A stretch of DNA of 64,000 nt from Bin80 sp965203305 (GTDB lineage Bacteria > Bacteroidota > Rhodothermia > Rhodothermales > Bin80): NCBI GenBank assembly GCA_965203305.1, contig OZ241874.1, positions 2,418,001-2,482,000 of the forward strand, read 5' to 3'. Under the pieces are notes generated by a model. The model had not been told where the DNA came from, searched no databases, and saw only the letters and a program-made list of their open reading frames with translations. Below, in pieces: positions 8,482 to 18,451 of the stretch (position 1 is the stretch's first letter; each line of letters begins with the position of its first letter). The position numbers were made by a program, and so were the translations under genes.

Positions 8482-11319
8482 TCAGAAAAGATCTGCCGTC
8501 AGACGCAAGACATAGGAAATTCCGTTATAGTCCCATGGAGTACTCTCTGGGCGAATGTTCCCCTGACTCAGGGTTTCGTCCTCATGTGCATCCGGAACCG
8601 TATTGAACAGGTTGTCCACGCCGAGAGAGAGACGGTAGTTGTTGAAGAACTGGTACCCTAATTCGGCATCTACAATGATTGCCGAATCATACTCATCCAG
8701 CAGGCTCATGCCGCTACTGTTCATGCATGCGTTACTGTTGTTGCGGCATGCAAACCAGCCGTCATAGTAATTGAGCCTTAGCATACCACTCAGTGGTCCT
8801 CGTACATGACGCCCCATCATCACGATACGATGTTTGGGATTCAGCTTTTCAATCTCAAGCTGCCTTCTTGGTGTCAACAGGGTAAGCGTAAATGGCGTAT
8901 TCAGTTTCTTGTCCAGGAACGTATCAATCTGACGGGGCGGGGAGAAGGAGACCAGCCGTGATGCGGTCCAGTTCCACGCAATGGTAGCCTGAGTAGCGTT
9001 CCCTGACTCGGACTCTGTATCGTAGGCCAGAAGAAGATCAATGCCCCGTGTACGAGTATCAAAGTCATTGGAGAAGAATTTCACTTCCTGCAGATTCGTG
9101 ACCCCCCCCAGCAGGTTGGCTTCGTCCATGATCTTCCGAATTTCTGGAGAGATGGCAATGTTGCCAGTGAGGGAAATCCTGTCCTCCAGAGTGATATCAA
9201 AGTAATCCAGAGTCAGTGTCAGATCTGAAGAAAGATCCATGACCGTTCCGAGAGAGAGGCTCCGGGCAGTCTCCTCGGTAAGCTCTTGCCCGCCCAGTGC
9301 AGCAGAGATCGGATGTGTTGGCGGAAGCTGTCCCGTTTCCACCAACTGGTCTCCATCACCAGACAGCGCAGTCTGCAATGCCCACAGGTTTGCCTGACCC
9401 GGCGTGGGGGCTCTGAACCCTGTTGAAAATGTGCCGCGAAGACGAATACGATCCGTCGCACGATACAGGGTTGCAACCTTCCCGGTCAGGGTTGATCCAA
9501 AGTCTTCGTAATAGTTTTCGTACCGGGTTGCTACACCGAATGTCCACGCATCTGTTAGATCTGTCTCCAGGTCAACATACCCGGCGAAGTTGGGACGTTC
9601 CCATGAGTCCGCAAATTTGGGATTCAGGCCCTGGTACCCATTGGAGCCGACACTGAACCCCTGAGGACCATATTTCCCTACCTTGTAAGAAGCCTCATCT
9701 CCACCCTCAGTGGTAAACTGTTCCGTGTGCCATTCCAGTCCGAAAGCAACATTCAGAGGAGTTGCAAAAGCACTCACCCCGACCGGAATGGATCCCCCCA
9801 GAGAAGCTGTCAACTCCTGCTGCTCATAGCCGCGAGGCTTGAACGAGGTCGGCGTGTCCGGGCCCATGGATGCGTTCACTGTATTATAGATGAAGTAGTT
9901 AATGTCGCTGTTTCCATAGGAAAAGCTCATATCCCAGCGGAACCCGTCTTCCGCTCCCCCGCGAATTCCTCCTGTTGCGCTCAGATCATAGATGTCTGCG
10001 CCAAACTGCGGGGTGAAGCCTCCGGGGAATTTTTCATTGAAAAGAAAACACTTTCCCTTGTACTGTGAAACGAAAGCACTGACAGTTGCAAAATCAGCCT
10101 CCAGTCCGGGAACGACATTGCTGCATACGACGTCGTCGTTTTCATTCAGGTCTGCGACCGCTCTCACCGAGCCACTCCTGAACACGGCATTTCTGGCACT
10201 CGGCGTACCTGGGGCACGAAAATAAAACCCGCCCTCTGACTTGCGCTGGCCATACCCGCCAAATGCGTAGACATGCGTGTTTGCGCCAACATCAATTCCT
10301 GTATTCAGAAAACCAACGACGGAGTTGCTCACTTTGGGGCTTCCCCAGATCTGGGCTGGATCACGCACCGGATAGCCTCTTTCATTGAGTACACCTTCGT
10401 CACGCCGGAGCCCGCTCCGTATGGTTGGATCTGCGTTGCGGTACTCCATGCTCACGTTAAAGAACCCGCGATTGGTCAGGGGAAGCCCGATATTGGCTGC
10501 CGCTAGATAGTTTCCTCCATCTCCTTCCCCATACTGACCGCCCTGCAACCGTACATGCACGCCCCTGCTGTTGTCACGCAACTGCATGTTGAAGACACCA
10601 GCAACAGCGTCTGCGCCATACTGTGCCGTTGCACCATCACGCAACACCTCTACCTGCTTCAGGGCTATACTTGGAATCATATTCATGTCCGCTCCCTGAG
10701 AACCCGTGTTTAGCGAGGAGCCAAGAAGAGCCATAGAGGCAGAGCGATGGCGACGTTTTCCGTTGACCAGTACGACAACATTGTCTGGGGAAAGCCCGCG
10801 AAGTGTGACTGGCCGAACCAGCGTCGCCTCATCATCAATGCCATGACGCTGCACATTGAACGAGGGAATCTGTGTACGCAGAATGTCATCAATATCCGTG
10901 CTGGACTGGGATGCAAGATCTCTGGGACCGAATACATCTACTGGAACTGCAGACTCTTTCGCAAGGCGAGGCAAACGGCGTGAACCGACAACAACAACCT
11001 CTTCCAGTCCCAGAATGCTCTCAAACATATTGATATTCAACTCACCATTCGTTGCTTCCGAGACGAGCACCTCCTGTGTGCTGTACCCTACAAAGCGGAA
11101 AACCAGCGTACCGGTGACATCAGGGGCGGTAATGGAATATCCCCCATCTGGACCTGTGGTCGTACCGGACAGGGTTCCTTTGACGATCACCTGCACACCG
11201 GGGAAAGGCTGCTGTGTTTCAGCATCCGTGACTGTACCCGTTACGGTGACCTGAGCCTCCGTAATCGGTACAAGAAGGATCGCAAATGCGATCATGATGG
11301 AAGTAGCTATGTATTTCAT
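8482..11319 (-). CDS. TonB-dependent outer-membrane receptor with carboxypeptidase-like N-terminal domain
   Basis: 945 residues, ATG at 11319. A signal peptide (to about residue 22, ITEAQ) precedes a CarbopepD_reg_2-like beta-sandwich (~24-110: VTGTVTDAETQQPFPGVQV...FVGYSTQEV). The plug domain (~130-240: IDDILRTQIPSFNV, LVNGKRRH, VLRDGATAQYGADAVAGV) comes next, then a 22-strand-type beta-barrel ending in ...VLRLTADLF, with the terminal Phe typical of BAM substrates. There is no SusD partner next to it, so glycan import of the SusCD type is unlikely; siderophore, metal complex or another small ligand is more likely, but the substrate cannot be read from sequence. Some loops contain cysteine pairs (CSNV/CFLF and CRNN/CMNS). 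Confidence 0.93.
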   Translation of the reverse strand: MKYIATSIMIAFAILLVPITEAQVTVTGTVTDAETQQPFPGVQVIVKGTLSGTTTGPDGGYSITAPDVTGTLVFRFVGYSTQEVLVSEATNGELNINMFESILGLEEVVVVGSRRLPRLAKESAVPVDVFGPRDLASQSSTDIDDILRTQIPSFNVQRHGIDDEATLVRPVTLRGLSPDNVVVLVNGKRRHRSASMALLGSSLNTGSQGADMNMIPSIALKQVEVLRDGATAQYGADAVAGVFNMQLRDNSRGVHVRLQGGQYGEGDGGNYLAAANIGLPLTNRGFFNVSMEYRNADPTIRSGLRRDEGVLNERGYPVRDPAQIWGSPKVSNSVVGFLNTGIDVGANTHVYAFGGYGQRKSEGGFYFRAPGTPSARNAVFRSGSVRAVADLNENDDVVCSNVVPGLEADFATVSAFVSQYKGKCFLFNEKFPGGFTPQFGADIYDLSATGGIRGGAEDGFRWDMSFSYGNSDINYFIYNTVNASMGPDTPTSFKPRGYEQQELTASLGGSIPVGVSAFATPLNVAFGLEWHTEQFTTEGGDEASYKVGKYGPQGFSVGSNGYQGLNPKFADSWERPNFAGYVDLETDLTDAWTFGVATRYENYYEDFGSTLTGKVATLYRATDRIRLRGTFSTGFRAPTPGQANLWALQTALSGDGDQLVETGQLPPTHPISAALGGQELTEETARSLSLGTVMDLSSDLTLTLDYFDITLEDRISLTGNIAISPEIRKIMDEANLLGGVTNLQEVKFFSNDFDTRTRGIDLLLAYDTESESGNATQATIAWNWTASRLVSFSPPRQIDTFLDKKLNTPFTLTLLTPRRQLEIEKLNPKHRIVMMGRHVRGPLSGMLRLNYYDGWFACRNNSNACMNSSGMSLLDEYDSAIIVDAELGYQFFNNYRLSLGVDNLFNTVPDAHEDETLSQGNIRPESTPWDYNGISYVLRLTADLF

Positions 11320-11736
11320 AGTGAAATTTATAAGTTATGGACTTTGACTTTTGGGTAAAAGGTTAGGATTGTACCATTTTTCCGATAAACACGACACCTG
11401 TCATCGGAACAATGCCTTGCCTGCTCTAATTTCCCAGAGGCCAGCAGGGCATGCTGACATGCTTGTTCTTGACGAATACCATGTATGAGGGGCAGTATAC
11501 GGGGTAAATATACGATTGGTTCAACTTAAAATGTTGCTTTTTCGCATACAAGATCGTTTTAACCAGCCCCGCACCCGGTTTGTTGTCAGGTTGGGATGTA
11601 CTTTCTGGACAGAAATCGGAATGTGTCTCCGGGGATTTCAGCCTTCACCTGCTTCACTAGCCCTGCCCGAATCATGTCAATTTTCAGTCTGGGTGCGGAC
11701 GGGATTCAACGCCCCACTGGCGGTATGTTGGACGGG
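11320..11736. other. Intergenic region between mazG and the TonB receptor gene
   Basis: About 415 bp without a supported gene. It should contain the receptor's promoter (minus strand) and the 3' end of the mazG transcript. No strong hairpin with a T-run and no tRNA was seen. Confidence 0.5.
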
Positions 11737-12522
11737 CTACTGGCGTTTGGAGGCTTCCCAGTGCTGATCCAGTTCTTCCGGGGATGCAGCACTCATGTCC
11801 GGCACGTTCTCCTCCATGTACGTTATCCGGCTACGAAATCGCTGATTGGCATTGCGAAGGGCATCCTCTGGACTAATCCGGTTTTTCCGCGCGTAATTGA
11901 CAAGGGAAAATAACAGATCCCCAAATTCATTCTCTCTTTCTTCATCGGATGCCGCCGCCCTGAACTCCCTGATCTCCTCTTCAACCTTCTCCCATGTACT
12001 CTCCTGGTCCGGGAAATCAAATCCTGCGCTCGCGGCCTTTTCCTGCATTCGGTGAGCACTCAGGAGTGCCGGCAGGCTGATCGGGACTCCGCCCAGTATG
12101 GACCGCTCTTTTCGGTCCTCTTTTGCCTTGAAGGCCTCCCAGTTCCGAAGGATCTCCTGCATATCCTTTACCTGCAGGCTGTCAAACACATGTGGATGGC
12201 GACGCACCATCTTGTCCGTGACTGCCTTGAGGAGATCAGCCAGATCAAAATGCTCGGACTCCTCTGCAATAACACTGTGCAGGATGACCTGGAAAAGCAG
12301 GTCGCCCAGTTCTGTACGCAACTCCTTCATGTCCCCAGAATCAATTGCCTCAATGGTCTCGTACGCCTCTTCAATCATCAGATGACGCAGGGACACATGG
12401 GTCTGACTGTGATCCCACGGACACAGTTTTCGCAATTTTCGAACTACATTGACCAGAATAGTCCACTGGGAGGCGGACTCATTCTTCTCTTTGTACGCTG
12501 GATCAAATACTTCTCTGGGCAT
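11737..12522 (-). CDS. mazG: Nucleoside triphosphate pyrophosphohydrolase MazG
   Basis: 261 residues, ATG at 12522. There are two MazG folds: the N-terminal one carries CPWDHSQTH and the metal-binding EEAYE...ELGDLLFQ pattern, the C-terminal one carries ENEFGDLLFSLVNYAR...NANQRFRSRI. The enzyme hydrolyses (d)NTPs to NMP and pyrophosphate, cleaning the nucleotide pool or lowering ppGpp. Length and domain order fit the bacterial MazG housekeeping family. It is divergent from ssb with 110 bp between the starts. Confidence 0.95.
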   Translation of the reverse strand: MPREVFDPAYKEKNESASQWTILVNVVRKLRKLCPWDHSQTHVSLRHLMIEEAYETIEAIDSGDMKELRTELGDLLFQVILHSVIAEESEHFDLADLLKAVTDKMVRRHPHVFDSLQVKDMQEILRNWEAFKAKEDRKERSILGGVPISLPALLSAHRMQEKAASAGFDFPDQESTWEKVEEEIREFRAAASDEERENEFGDLLFSLVNYARKNRISPEDALRNANQRFRSRITYMEENVPDMSAASPEELDQHWEASKRQ

Positions 12523-12632
12523 AAAATATTGAACTGATATGAAATTTGTTCGTAGATTAGGGCAGGACGCAAAGGAAGCGTCTTCGCATATTTAACGCAT
12601 CACGTACATTTCCAATCCAAAAGTACACAAAC

Positions 12633-13310
12633 ATGCAGAACATCAGCATAAATAAAATACTTCTGATCGGCCGTATTGACGGAGAGCCCGACCTTCGGTA
12701 TACCGGCAATAACAAGCCACTCTGCAAACTGCGCGTCATCACGACCGAAAACTACACAAACCGGGATGGACAGATTGTTGAGAGCCGGACTTCACACATG
12801 GTGATTGTTTGGGGACAAAAAGCGGAGAGACTCAAGGACCAGTTGTATGCAAATGCACGTGTGTATGTGGAAGGAAGCATTCGTCATCGCGCTTATGAAG
12901 ACAGCATGGGAGAAAAGAAATTTTCTACCGAAATCAATGCACAGACTGTTTTTTCCATAGATTCTGAGTATGCGAGTGATCATCCTGAATACCACCAACG
13001 GGGGAGCGGACAGCAGGGCGGCTACGCGCAGCAGACAACGCAGGGAGGAGGATACCAGCAGACCGGCTATCCCCCGCAAGATTCATCGGCATTGATAGAG
13101 CAAGCGGAGCGAATGGAGAAAAATCAGCGCAAGGCTCCTGACAAGTCCAAGCCACAGGGAGGAGGACAGCAGGGCGGCGGACAACAAGGTGGCTACACGC
13201 AACCGCAGCCAGCGCAGCAGACTGCCTCAGATTCACCATTCGAAGAGCCCGTAACTGAGCCTGTATCACCCAATTCAGGTGGAACAGTAGAGGATGATCT
13301 CCCCTTCTAG
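12633..13310 (+). CDS. ssb: Single-stranded DNA-binding protein
   Basis: 225 residues, ATG at 12633. The N-terminal OB fold (~1-110: MQNISINKILLIGRIDGEPDLRY ... VWGQKAERL ... VYVEGSIRHRAYED) is followed by a long Gln/Gly-rich disordered linker. It ends in EDDLPF, the acidic tip that binds repair and replication partners. It ends with TAG, which is useful when judging the amber codon at 46592. It is a homotetramer-forming DNA replication and repair protein by family knowledge. Confidence 0.97.
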   Translation: MQNISINKILLIGRIDGEPDLRYTGNNKPLCKLRVITTENYTNRDGQIVESRTSHMVIVWGQKAERLKDQLYANARVYVEGSIRHRAYEDSMGEKKFSTEINAQTVFSIDSEYASDHPEYHQRGSGQQGGYAQQTTQGGGYQQTGYPPQDSSALIEQAERMEKNQRKAPDKSKPQGGGQQGGGQQGGYTQPQPAQQTASDSPFEEPVTEPVSPNSGGTVEDDLPF

Positions 13311-13587
13311 TTGAAGTGCATGGGGAGGAGATGATTTTCTGAATGTATCCGAAGAGAGTACGCCGGGATGTTTTCAACTCTTGGAATTCGTGTTTGCGGA
13401 ATAACATCACTCTGCAAGACCCCGTCCCTTTTATGCCAGACGAAAATTCTGATTTGAGTCATATTCCGAAAATTTCTGTGCAAATATGACCGGTGGGAAA
13501 ACCTGCCCTAAAATAATCCCGATCCTTTGCACTAAATTTCGCCCTGCAACCTTCAGAAACAGCCACTAAATCTCTGGGCAGGCAGCC

Positions 13588-14994
13588 ATGTCATCAATTC
13601 AGCAAACCGGGCCGGGGAGCCGCGAACACTGGAGCGGACGAGTAGGCTTTATTCTGGCTGCAGCCGGGAGTGCCATCGGGCTAGGCAATATCTGGCGATT
13701 CCCGTACTCTGTGGCCGAAGGTGGTGGAGGCCTGTTTGTAATCATCTATCTGTTTTTTGTCCTTGCTATTGGACTCCCTGTACTGCTGGCAGAACTCTCC
13801 CTGGGACGGACATCCCAGCGCAATCCCGTCGGAGCATTCAAGGCACTAGTCCCTGGGAAATTCTGGCCCTATGTTGGAGGGCTCGGAGTCCTGACTGGTG
13901 CGGGGATTCTTTCGTTCTATTCGGTCATCGCTGGGTGGACCCTGGGATATCTCTGGAAAGCTGTGTCAGGAACACTTGCATCTGCGCAGGATGGCGAGAC
14001 GAGTGGAGCTATTTTTGGCGAATTTGTAGCTGATCCCCTCTGGCCCGTCCTGCTTAGCGGGCTGTTCCTGCTCCTGACCATGTTCGTCGTTCAAGGCGGC
14101 GTATCAAAAGGGATTGAACGTGCAGCCAGATTTCTTATGCCATCTCTGTTTGTGCTCCTGCTTGCACTGGCCGTTCGGGCAATCACTCTGCCAGGGGGAA
14201 TGGACGGACTGACCTACCTCTTCACACCCGACTGGTCCAAACTCAACCTGAATGTGGTCATGGGAGCACTGGGACAGGCACTGTTCAGCCTGAGCCTCGG
14301 GATGGGAGCCATGATCACGTACGGATCTTATGCATCCAGAAAGGAGAATCTCTGGCAATCCGGCATCTATATTGCCGGGGCAGATACCGGCATCGCCTTG
14401 CTGGCAGGACTGATTATTTTCCCCACCCTCTTCTTTGCAGGTGCGGAAACAACCGCCGGGCCAGGTCTTGTATTCGTAGTACTTCCCACGATCTTCAATC
14501 AGATGCCGCTGGGAACCATCTTCTCTATTGCATTCTTCTCTCTGCTTACCATTGCTGCGCTCACCTCTACGGTCAGCCTTCTGGAAGTTGTTGTATCCTA
14601 CTTCGTAGATGAAAAAGGATGGAGCCGGAATCAGGCGGCAGTGGCAATTTCCGGTTTCTGCTTTGCACTGGCAGTTCCGTCCGCACTTGCATTCGGAGCT
14701 GTCCAAGAACTGAGTGGCGGTGACGATTCCATTCTGCCATTCAATCTTGATTTTCTGACTCTGAACAACAATATCTGGGGAAACTATTCCCTCAGTATCG
14801 GGGCATTCCTGATATGTATCGGAGTAGCATGGGGGTGGGGTGTTCCGAAGTTTCTGTCTGCCCTTGAAGATGGCAAAGATCGCATCTTCCCCATGCCCGG
14901 ACGCGAACTTGTTGGCCTGCTGGTTCAGATCATCTGCCCGCTGGCAATCCTCACTGTTTTTGTCTTCATTATCGTAACAGGAAATTATTTCTAG
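13588..14994 (+). CDS. Sodium-dependent transporter, neurotransmitter:sodium symporter (SNF/NSS) family
   Basis: 468 residues, ATG at 13588. The first helix carries the family signature GRVGFILAAAGSAIGLGNIWRFPY, where the unwound segment and Gly-rich turn bind Na+ and substrate. Ten or more further hydrophobic helices follow. Bacterial members (LeuT, MhsT, Tyt1) import amino acids or related small molecules with sodium; the substrate here is not deducible. It sits 277 bp downstream of ssb in a gap with no gene, and shortly before the gldE-like gene on the same strand. Confidence 0.93.
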   Translation: MSSIQQTGPGSREHWSGRVGFILAAAGSAIGLGNIWRFPYSVAEGGGGLFVIIYLFFVLAIGLPVLLAELSLGRTSQRNPVGAFKALVPGKFWPYVGGLGVLTGAGILSFYSVIAGWTLGYLWKAVSGTLASAQDGETSGAIFGEFVADPLWPVLLSGLFLLLTMFVVQGGVSKGIERAARFLMPSLFVLLLALAVRAITLPGGMDGLTYLFTPDWSKLNLNVVMGALGQALFSLSLGMGAMITYGSYASRKENLWQSGIYIAGADTGIALLAGLIIFPTLFFAGAETTAGPGLVFVVLPTIFNQMPLGTIFSIAFFSLLTIAALTSTVSLLEVVVSYFVDEKGWSRNQAAVAISGFCFALAVPSALAFGAVQELSGGDDSILPFNLDFLTLNNNIWGNYSLSIGAFLICIGVAWGWGVPKFLSALEDGKDRIFPMPGRELVGLLVQIICPLAILTVFVFIIVTGNYF

Positions 14995-15051
14995 TTACCG
15001 GCCAAGCAGTGATTGTTCGCAATTTCTTTATGCACCAGATTCTCCCACAGT

Positions 15052-16422
15052 TTGGACCCTCCTGAAGGCCCCTACACTACGATACTCGCCCTGCTTCCCC
15101 AATTGCAGGGCATTCCGGTTTCTCCGGTAGAAATCATTGTGTTTCTGGCACTCCTGCTTGCCAGTGCAGTTGTGTCAGGTTCCGAGGTAGCACTCTTTTC
15201 GCTGAGTGCTACCGACCGCGAAGTGCTTGCTGAAAAAGGAGATCTCCGGAGCCGGCGTGTACTTGCTCTCCTTGAAAAACCGCGTCAACTGCTGGTTACC
15301 ATTCTCTTGCTCAACACGCTGGTCAATGTATCTGCAGCCATCCTTGCTGCCGTGGTAACAAAGAATATCGCCGAAACCTATGATCTCCAAAAGGAGCTTG
15401 TCTTTGCCTTTGAAGTGGTTGCCCTTACACTTACTCTTCTGATTGTTTCAGAAATCACTCCCAAACTGATTGCCTCCAGGTATGCCATGACATACAGTCG
15501 TCGGGTGGCAACAGGCCTGCGTATGATTTCCGGGCCCCTTTATCCGATAACGCTGCTCCTGGCACACATGACCAGAGGTGTCCAGGGAATGTATCGAAAC
15601 TGGGAGGATAATGAAGACATAGATACGCTTTCTTCCGAGGATCTGAAAGTAATGGCCGAGATTGGAAAGGACCATGGATCTCTGGAAGAGGATGAGCACA
15701 GGTGGATTCAGTCGTTGCTTGATTTTGGCGAAACAACCGTCCGCACTGTGATGGTAAATCGTCTGGATATATCTGCTATTCCCGTTACCGCATCCATGAC
15801 AGAAGCTCTGGCGTTCATTCGCTCATGCGGACACTCCCGACTTCCTCTCTATGAGGAGCATCTGGATAACATCCGAGGCATTGTATATGCCAAGGATCTG
15901 CTCTCCTACATGAATCAGCCTGATCCTGAAGTGGACTGGAGTAGTGTTATGCGGGATCCTATTTTCGTGCCTCTTGGCCGAAAACTGGATGATCTGTTGC
16001 AGGATTTTCAGCGACAAAGAACCCATCTGGCTATTGTGGTGGACGAGTACGGAGGGACGGCAGGGCTTGTCACACTGGACGATGTTCTGGAAGAAGTTGT
16101 CGGTGAAATTGAAGATGAGCATGACGAAGCACGAGATATGCTGGTCAGACCAGTGGGGGAACGGGAGTACAAGGCGGATGCACGGGTAAACCTGACAGAC
16201 CTGAGTGATACACTGGGAATTTCGCTCCAGTCAGACAGTTATGAATTTGAGACTTTGGGCGGCCTCATCTTTCATCTGGCAGGCGATATTCCTGAACAGG
16301 GCTACACTGCCGTACACGATCAACTGGAACTGTCGGTGGAAAGTGTGGAAAACAACCGGATTCGGATCGTACATATTCGCATTCATGATGAACCCAAAGA
16401 ATCAAACGGATTAAGTTCGTAA
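15052..16422 (+). CDS. CNNM/CorC-family membrane protein with CBS pair, GldE-like
   Basis: There is no ATG near the 5' end. A TTG at 15052 (LDPPEGPYTT) matches the usual beginning of GldE proteins; a TTG at 15013 would add 13 residues. An N-terminal DUF21/CNNM membrane domain (about four helices: FLALLLASAVVSGSEVALFSL, LLVTILLLNTLVNVSAAI, LTLTLLIVSEITPKLIA) is followed by two CBS domains (VMVNRLDISAIP..., HLAIVVDEYGGTAGLVTLDDVLEEVVGE) and a CorC_HlyC domain. Family members bind nucleotides and handle Mg2+ or other divalent ions. In Bacteroidota GldE is associated with gliding/T9SS function, which fits the T9SS substrates in this window, but that link is inference. Confidence 0.88.
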   Translation: MDPPEGPYTTILALLPQLQGIPVSPVEIIVFLALLLASAVVSGSEVALFSLSATDREVLAEKGDLRSRRVLALLEKPRQLLVTILLLNTLVNVSAAILAAVVTKNIAETYDLQKELVFAFEVVALTLTLLIVSEITPKLIASRYAMTYSRRVATGLRMISGPLYPITLLLAHMTRGVQGMYRNWEDNEDIDTLSSEDLKVMAEIGKDHGSLEEDEHRWIQSLLDFGETTVRTVMVNRLDISAIPVTASMTEALAFIRSCGHSRLPLYEEHLDNIRGIVYAKDLLSYMNQPDPEVDWSSVMRDPIFVPLGRKLDDLLQDFQRQRTHLAIVVDEYGGTAGLVTLDDVLEEVVGEIEDEHDEARDMLVRPVGEREYKADARVNLTDLSDTLGISLQSDSYEFETLGGLIFHLAGDIPEQGYTAVHDQLELSVESVENNRIRIVHIRIHDEPKESNGLSS

Positions 16423-16490
16423 ATTCTGAAACCCCTTGGGATTCACGGGATTCAATGGGGTACTGACGACTGTTGCGCCGCCGGGCTCGC

Positions 16491-17981
16491 ATGGACAGCA
16501 TCAAAGACCACTGCGGAATTTTTGGCATCTTCAATTCGCCGGAAGCCGCACGCCTGACCTACTTCGGTCTGCATGCCCTCCAGCACCGTGGACAGGAGTC
16601 GTGCGGGATCGTCTCCTCCTCCTATGATCCCGCACGACGGCGCCAGGTCATGTCGGCTGTGCGTGACTTTGGACTGGTCCTGGATGTCTTCAATAATCCT
16701 GACCTGTTTCATTCCCCCCTGAAAGGCTTGTCGGCAATCGGCCACACACGCTATTCCACCAGCGGATCGTCTGTTAACCGTGCCAATATTCAGCCCTTTC
16801 ATGTCCAGTATCGCAATGGAAACCTGGCGATTGCCCACAATGGCAATCTTTCCAATGCGACAAAACTTCGGCGTTTGTTCAGTGAACAGGGGACGCTGTT
16901 TCAGTCTACCTCTGACACGGAGCTGATGCTGCATCTGATTTCCCAGAGTCGCCGAAAAAGCCAGATTGACCAGATTCTGGATGCACTGGCCCGGGTGGAG
17001 GGGGGATACGCACTGGCCCTGCTTACCGACGACAGCCTGATTGCTGTCCGTGATCCGAGCGGGTTCCGGCCATTGGCACTGGGAAAACTGACCAATGAAA
17101 ATGGAGGGATCGCCTACTGTGTGGCCAGTGAAACCTGTGCCTTTGACATGATTGGGGCCAAATATATCCGTGATGTTGCCCCAGGAGAGGTTATCATCAT
17201 CAATCAGGACTCCTGTGATACAGAAGTATTCCAGAGCAAACAGCTGGACCGACTTCATGGTGTGAATCAGTGCATCTTTGAGTATGTCTATTTTTCCAGG
17301 CCGGACTCACGGATTTATGGCGAGATGGTGGACAAGGTGCGCCGCAAGTTCGGGAAGCAGCTGGCCCATGATGCCCCGGTTCCCCGAGTGGCGACCGAGG
17401 AGAAGTCCCCTCTTGTGATTTCGGTGCCTGACTCATCCAATACTGCCACCCTTGGATATGTGAGCGAATGCCAGAAACTTGGTTACCGGTGCAAATATGA
17501 TATTGGACTGATCCGCAATCACTATGTCGGACGGACATTCATTGCACCCGGACAGAACAGCCGCGAATTGCGGGTGCGTTGCAAATTCAACACGGTTGAC
17601 GGGCTGCTCAAGGATCGCATTGTTGTTGTTGTAGACGATTCAATTGTGCGAGGCACAACTGCTAGGCTTCTGGTAAAGATGATTCGGGAGGCAGGTGCCA
17701 AGGAGGTACATCTCCGGATTGCCTCTCCCACAGTCCTGAGCCCCTGCTTCTACGGGATGGACTTTCCCAGCAAGGAGGAACTGCTTTCCAGCAGGTTTGA
17801 CAGCGTAGACGAGATAGGACGATGGCTCGGGGTTGACTCTCTCGCCTACCTCAGCATCAAAAGCATGAAGAAGGCGGTATCTGTCGCCCATGACAGCCCC
17901 TACGGCTACTGTGATGCCTGTTTCACGGGGCAATATCCGGTCCCCGTGGAGGCCTGTGCCAGCAAAGAGGCCTACGACTAG
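16491..17981 (+). CDS. purF: Amidophosphoribosyltransferase (PurF)
   Basis: 496 residues from the ATG at 16491; a TTG 18 bases earlier is in frame but less likely. The N-terminal glutaminase domain starts MDSIKDHCGIFG, so the catalytic Cys is residue 8 and a seven-residue propeptide must be cleaved. HALQHRGQES and the GNAVAHNGNLSN-type region (here LAIAHNGNLSN) are present. The C-terminal phosphoribosyltransferase has the PRPP loop VVVVDDSIVRGTT, and cysteines that could bind an Fe-S cluster occur near the end. It makes 5-phosphoribosylamine, the first step of purine synthesis. Its last 4 bp overlap the convergent gene at 17978. Confidence 0.97.
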   Translation: MDSIKDHCGIFGIFNSPEAARLTYFGLHALQHRGQESCGIVSSSYDPARRRQVMSAVRDFGLVLDVFNNPDLFHSPLKGLSAIGHTRYSTSGSSVNRANIQPFHVQYRNGNLAIAHNGNLSNATKLRRLFSEQGTLFQSTSDTELMLHLISQSRRKSQIDQILDALARVEGGYALALLTDDSLIAVRDPSGFRPLALGKLTNENGGIAYCVASETCAFDMIGAKYIRDVAPGEVIIINQDSCDTEVFQSKQLDRLHGVNQCIFEYVYFSRPDSRIYGEMVDKVRRKFGKQLAHDAPVPRVATEEKSPLVISVPDSSNTATLGYVSECQKLGYRCKYDIGLIRNHYVGRTFIAPGQNSRELRVRCKFNTVDGLLKDRIVVVVDDSIVRGTTARLLVKMIREAGAKEVHLRIASPTVLSPCFYGMDFPSKEELLSSRFDSVDEIGRWLGVDSLAYLSIKSMKKAVSVAHDSPYGYCDACFTGQYPVPVEACASKEAYD

Positions 17982-18451
17982 GATCCTCCTGCGGGAGGCT
18001 CACATACAGGTGGACGGTTCGTGTCTGCCAGATAGATGATTTTCCAGCCCTCCTCCGTCTTGTAGAGTTGCATTGAGTTCACACCGCAGTGGCTCATTTT
18101 GTCTCCAAGAAAAAAGGCAAATTCCATCCATGCCGAGGCCAGTCGTCCGTCTATTGAGATATGGACATCCCATATTCGCTCATCCCAGACCTCATCATGT
18201 GGTGTGCCGACTGCCTCCACAAACCTGTCGGCAGTTCCGATATTCAACCCTTGCGCCCCTGCGCGTGCCATTAATGCCTCTTCGTGCAGTACACTGCGCA
18301 CCATGGTACTGTCACCGGCTCGCATGCCGTCAAATAAACGATCTATGACCTCTCGAACTTCAGCCTCATCGGACTGAGCGTATATCGGAGCAACCGTAAT
18401 CACAGCTGTAATGGCGAGTATAAAAATGATGGCGTGTGCTGTATTTCCCAT
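17978..18451 (-). CDS. Secreted NTF2-like (SnoaL/DUF4440-type) protein
   Basis: 157 residues, ATG at 18451. A signal peptide (NTAHAIIFILAITAVITVAPIYAQ) leads into a cone-shaped alpha+beta fold typical of the NTF2 superfamily (EVREVIDRLFDGMRAGDSTMVRSVLHEEALM ... SIDGRLASAWMEFAFFLGDKMSHCG ... YKTEEGWKIIYLADTNR). The superfamily contains enzymes and small-molecule binders, so no reaction can be assigned. It is convergent with purF and the stop codons overlap. Confidence 0.85.
   Translation of the reverse strand: MGNTAHAIIFILAITAVITVAPIYAQSDEAEVREVIDRLFDGMRAGDSTMVRSVLHEEALMARAGAQGLNIGTADRFVEAVGTPHDEVWDERIWDVHISIDGRLASAWMEFAFFLGDKMSHCGVNSMQLYKTEEGWKIIYLADTNRPPVCEPPAGGS

Noticed and set aside
12567..12583. 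GACGC/GCGTC hairpin in the mazG-ssb divergent region
   Set aside because: Only 5 bp of stem; could occur by chance, and no operator family is recognisable.
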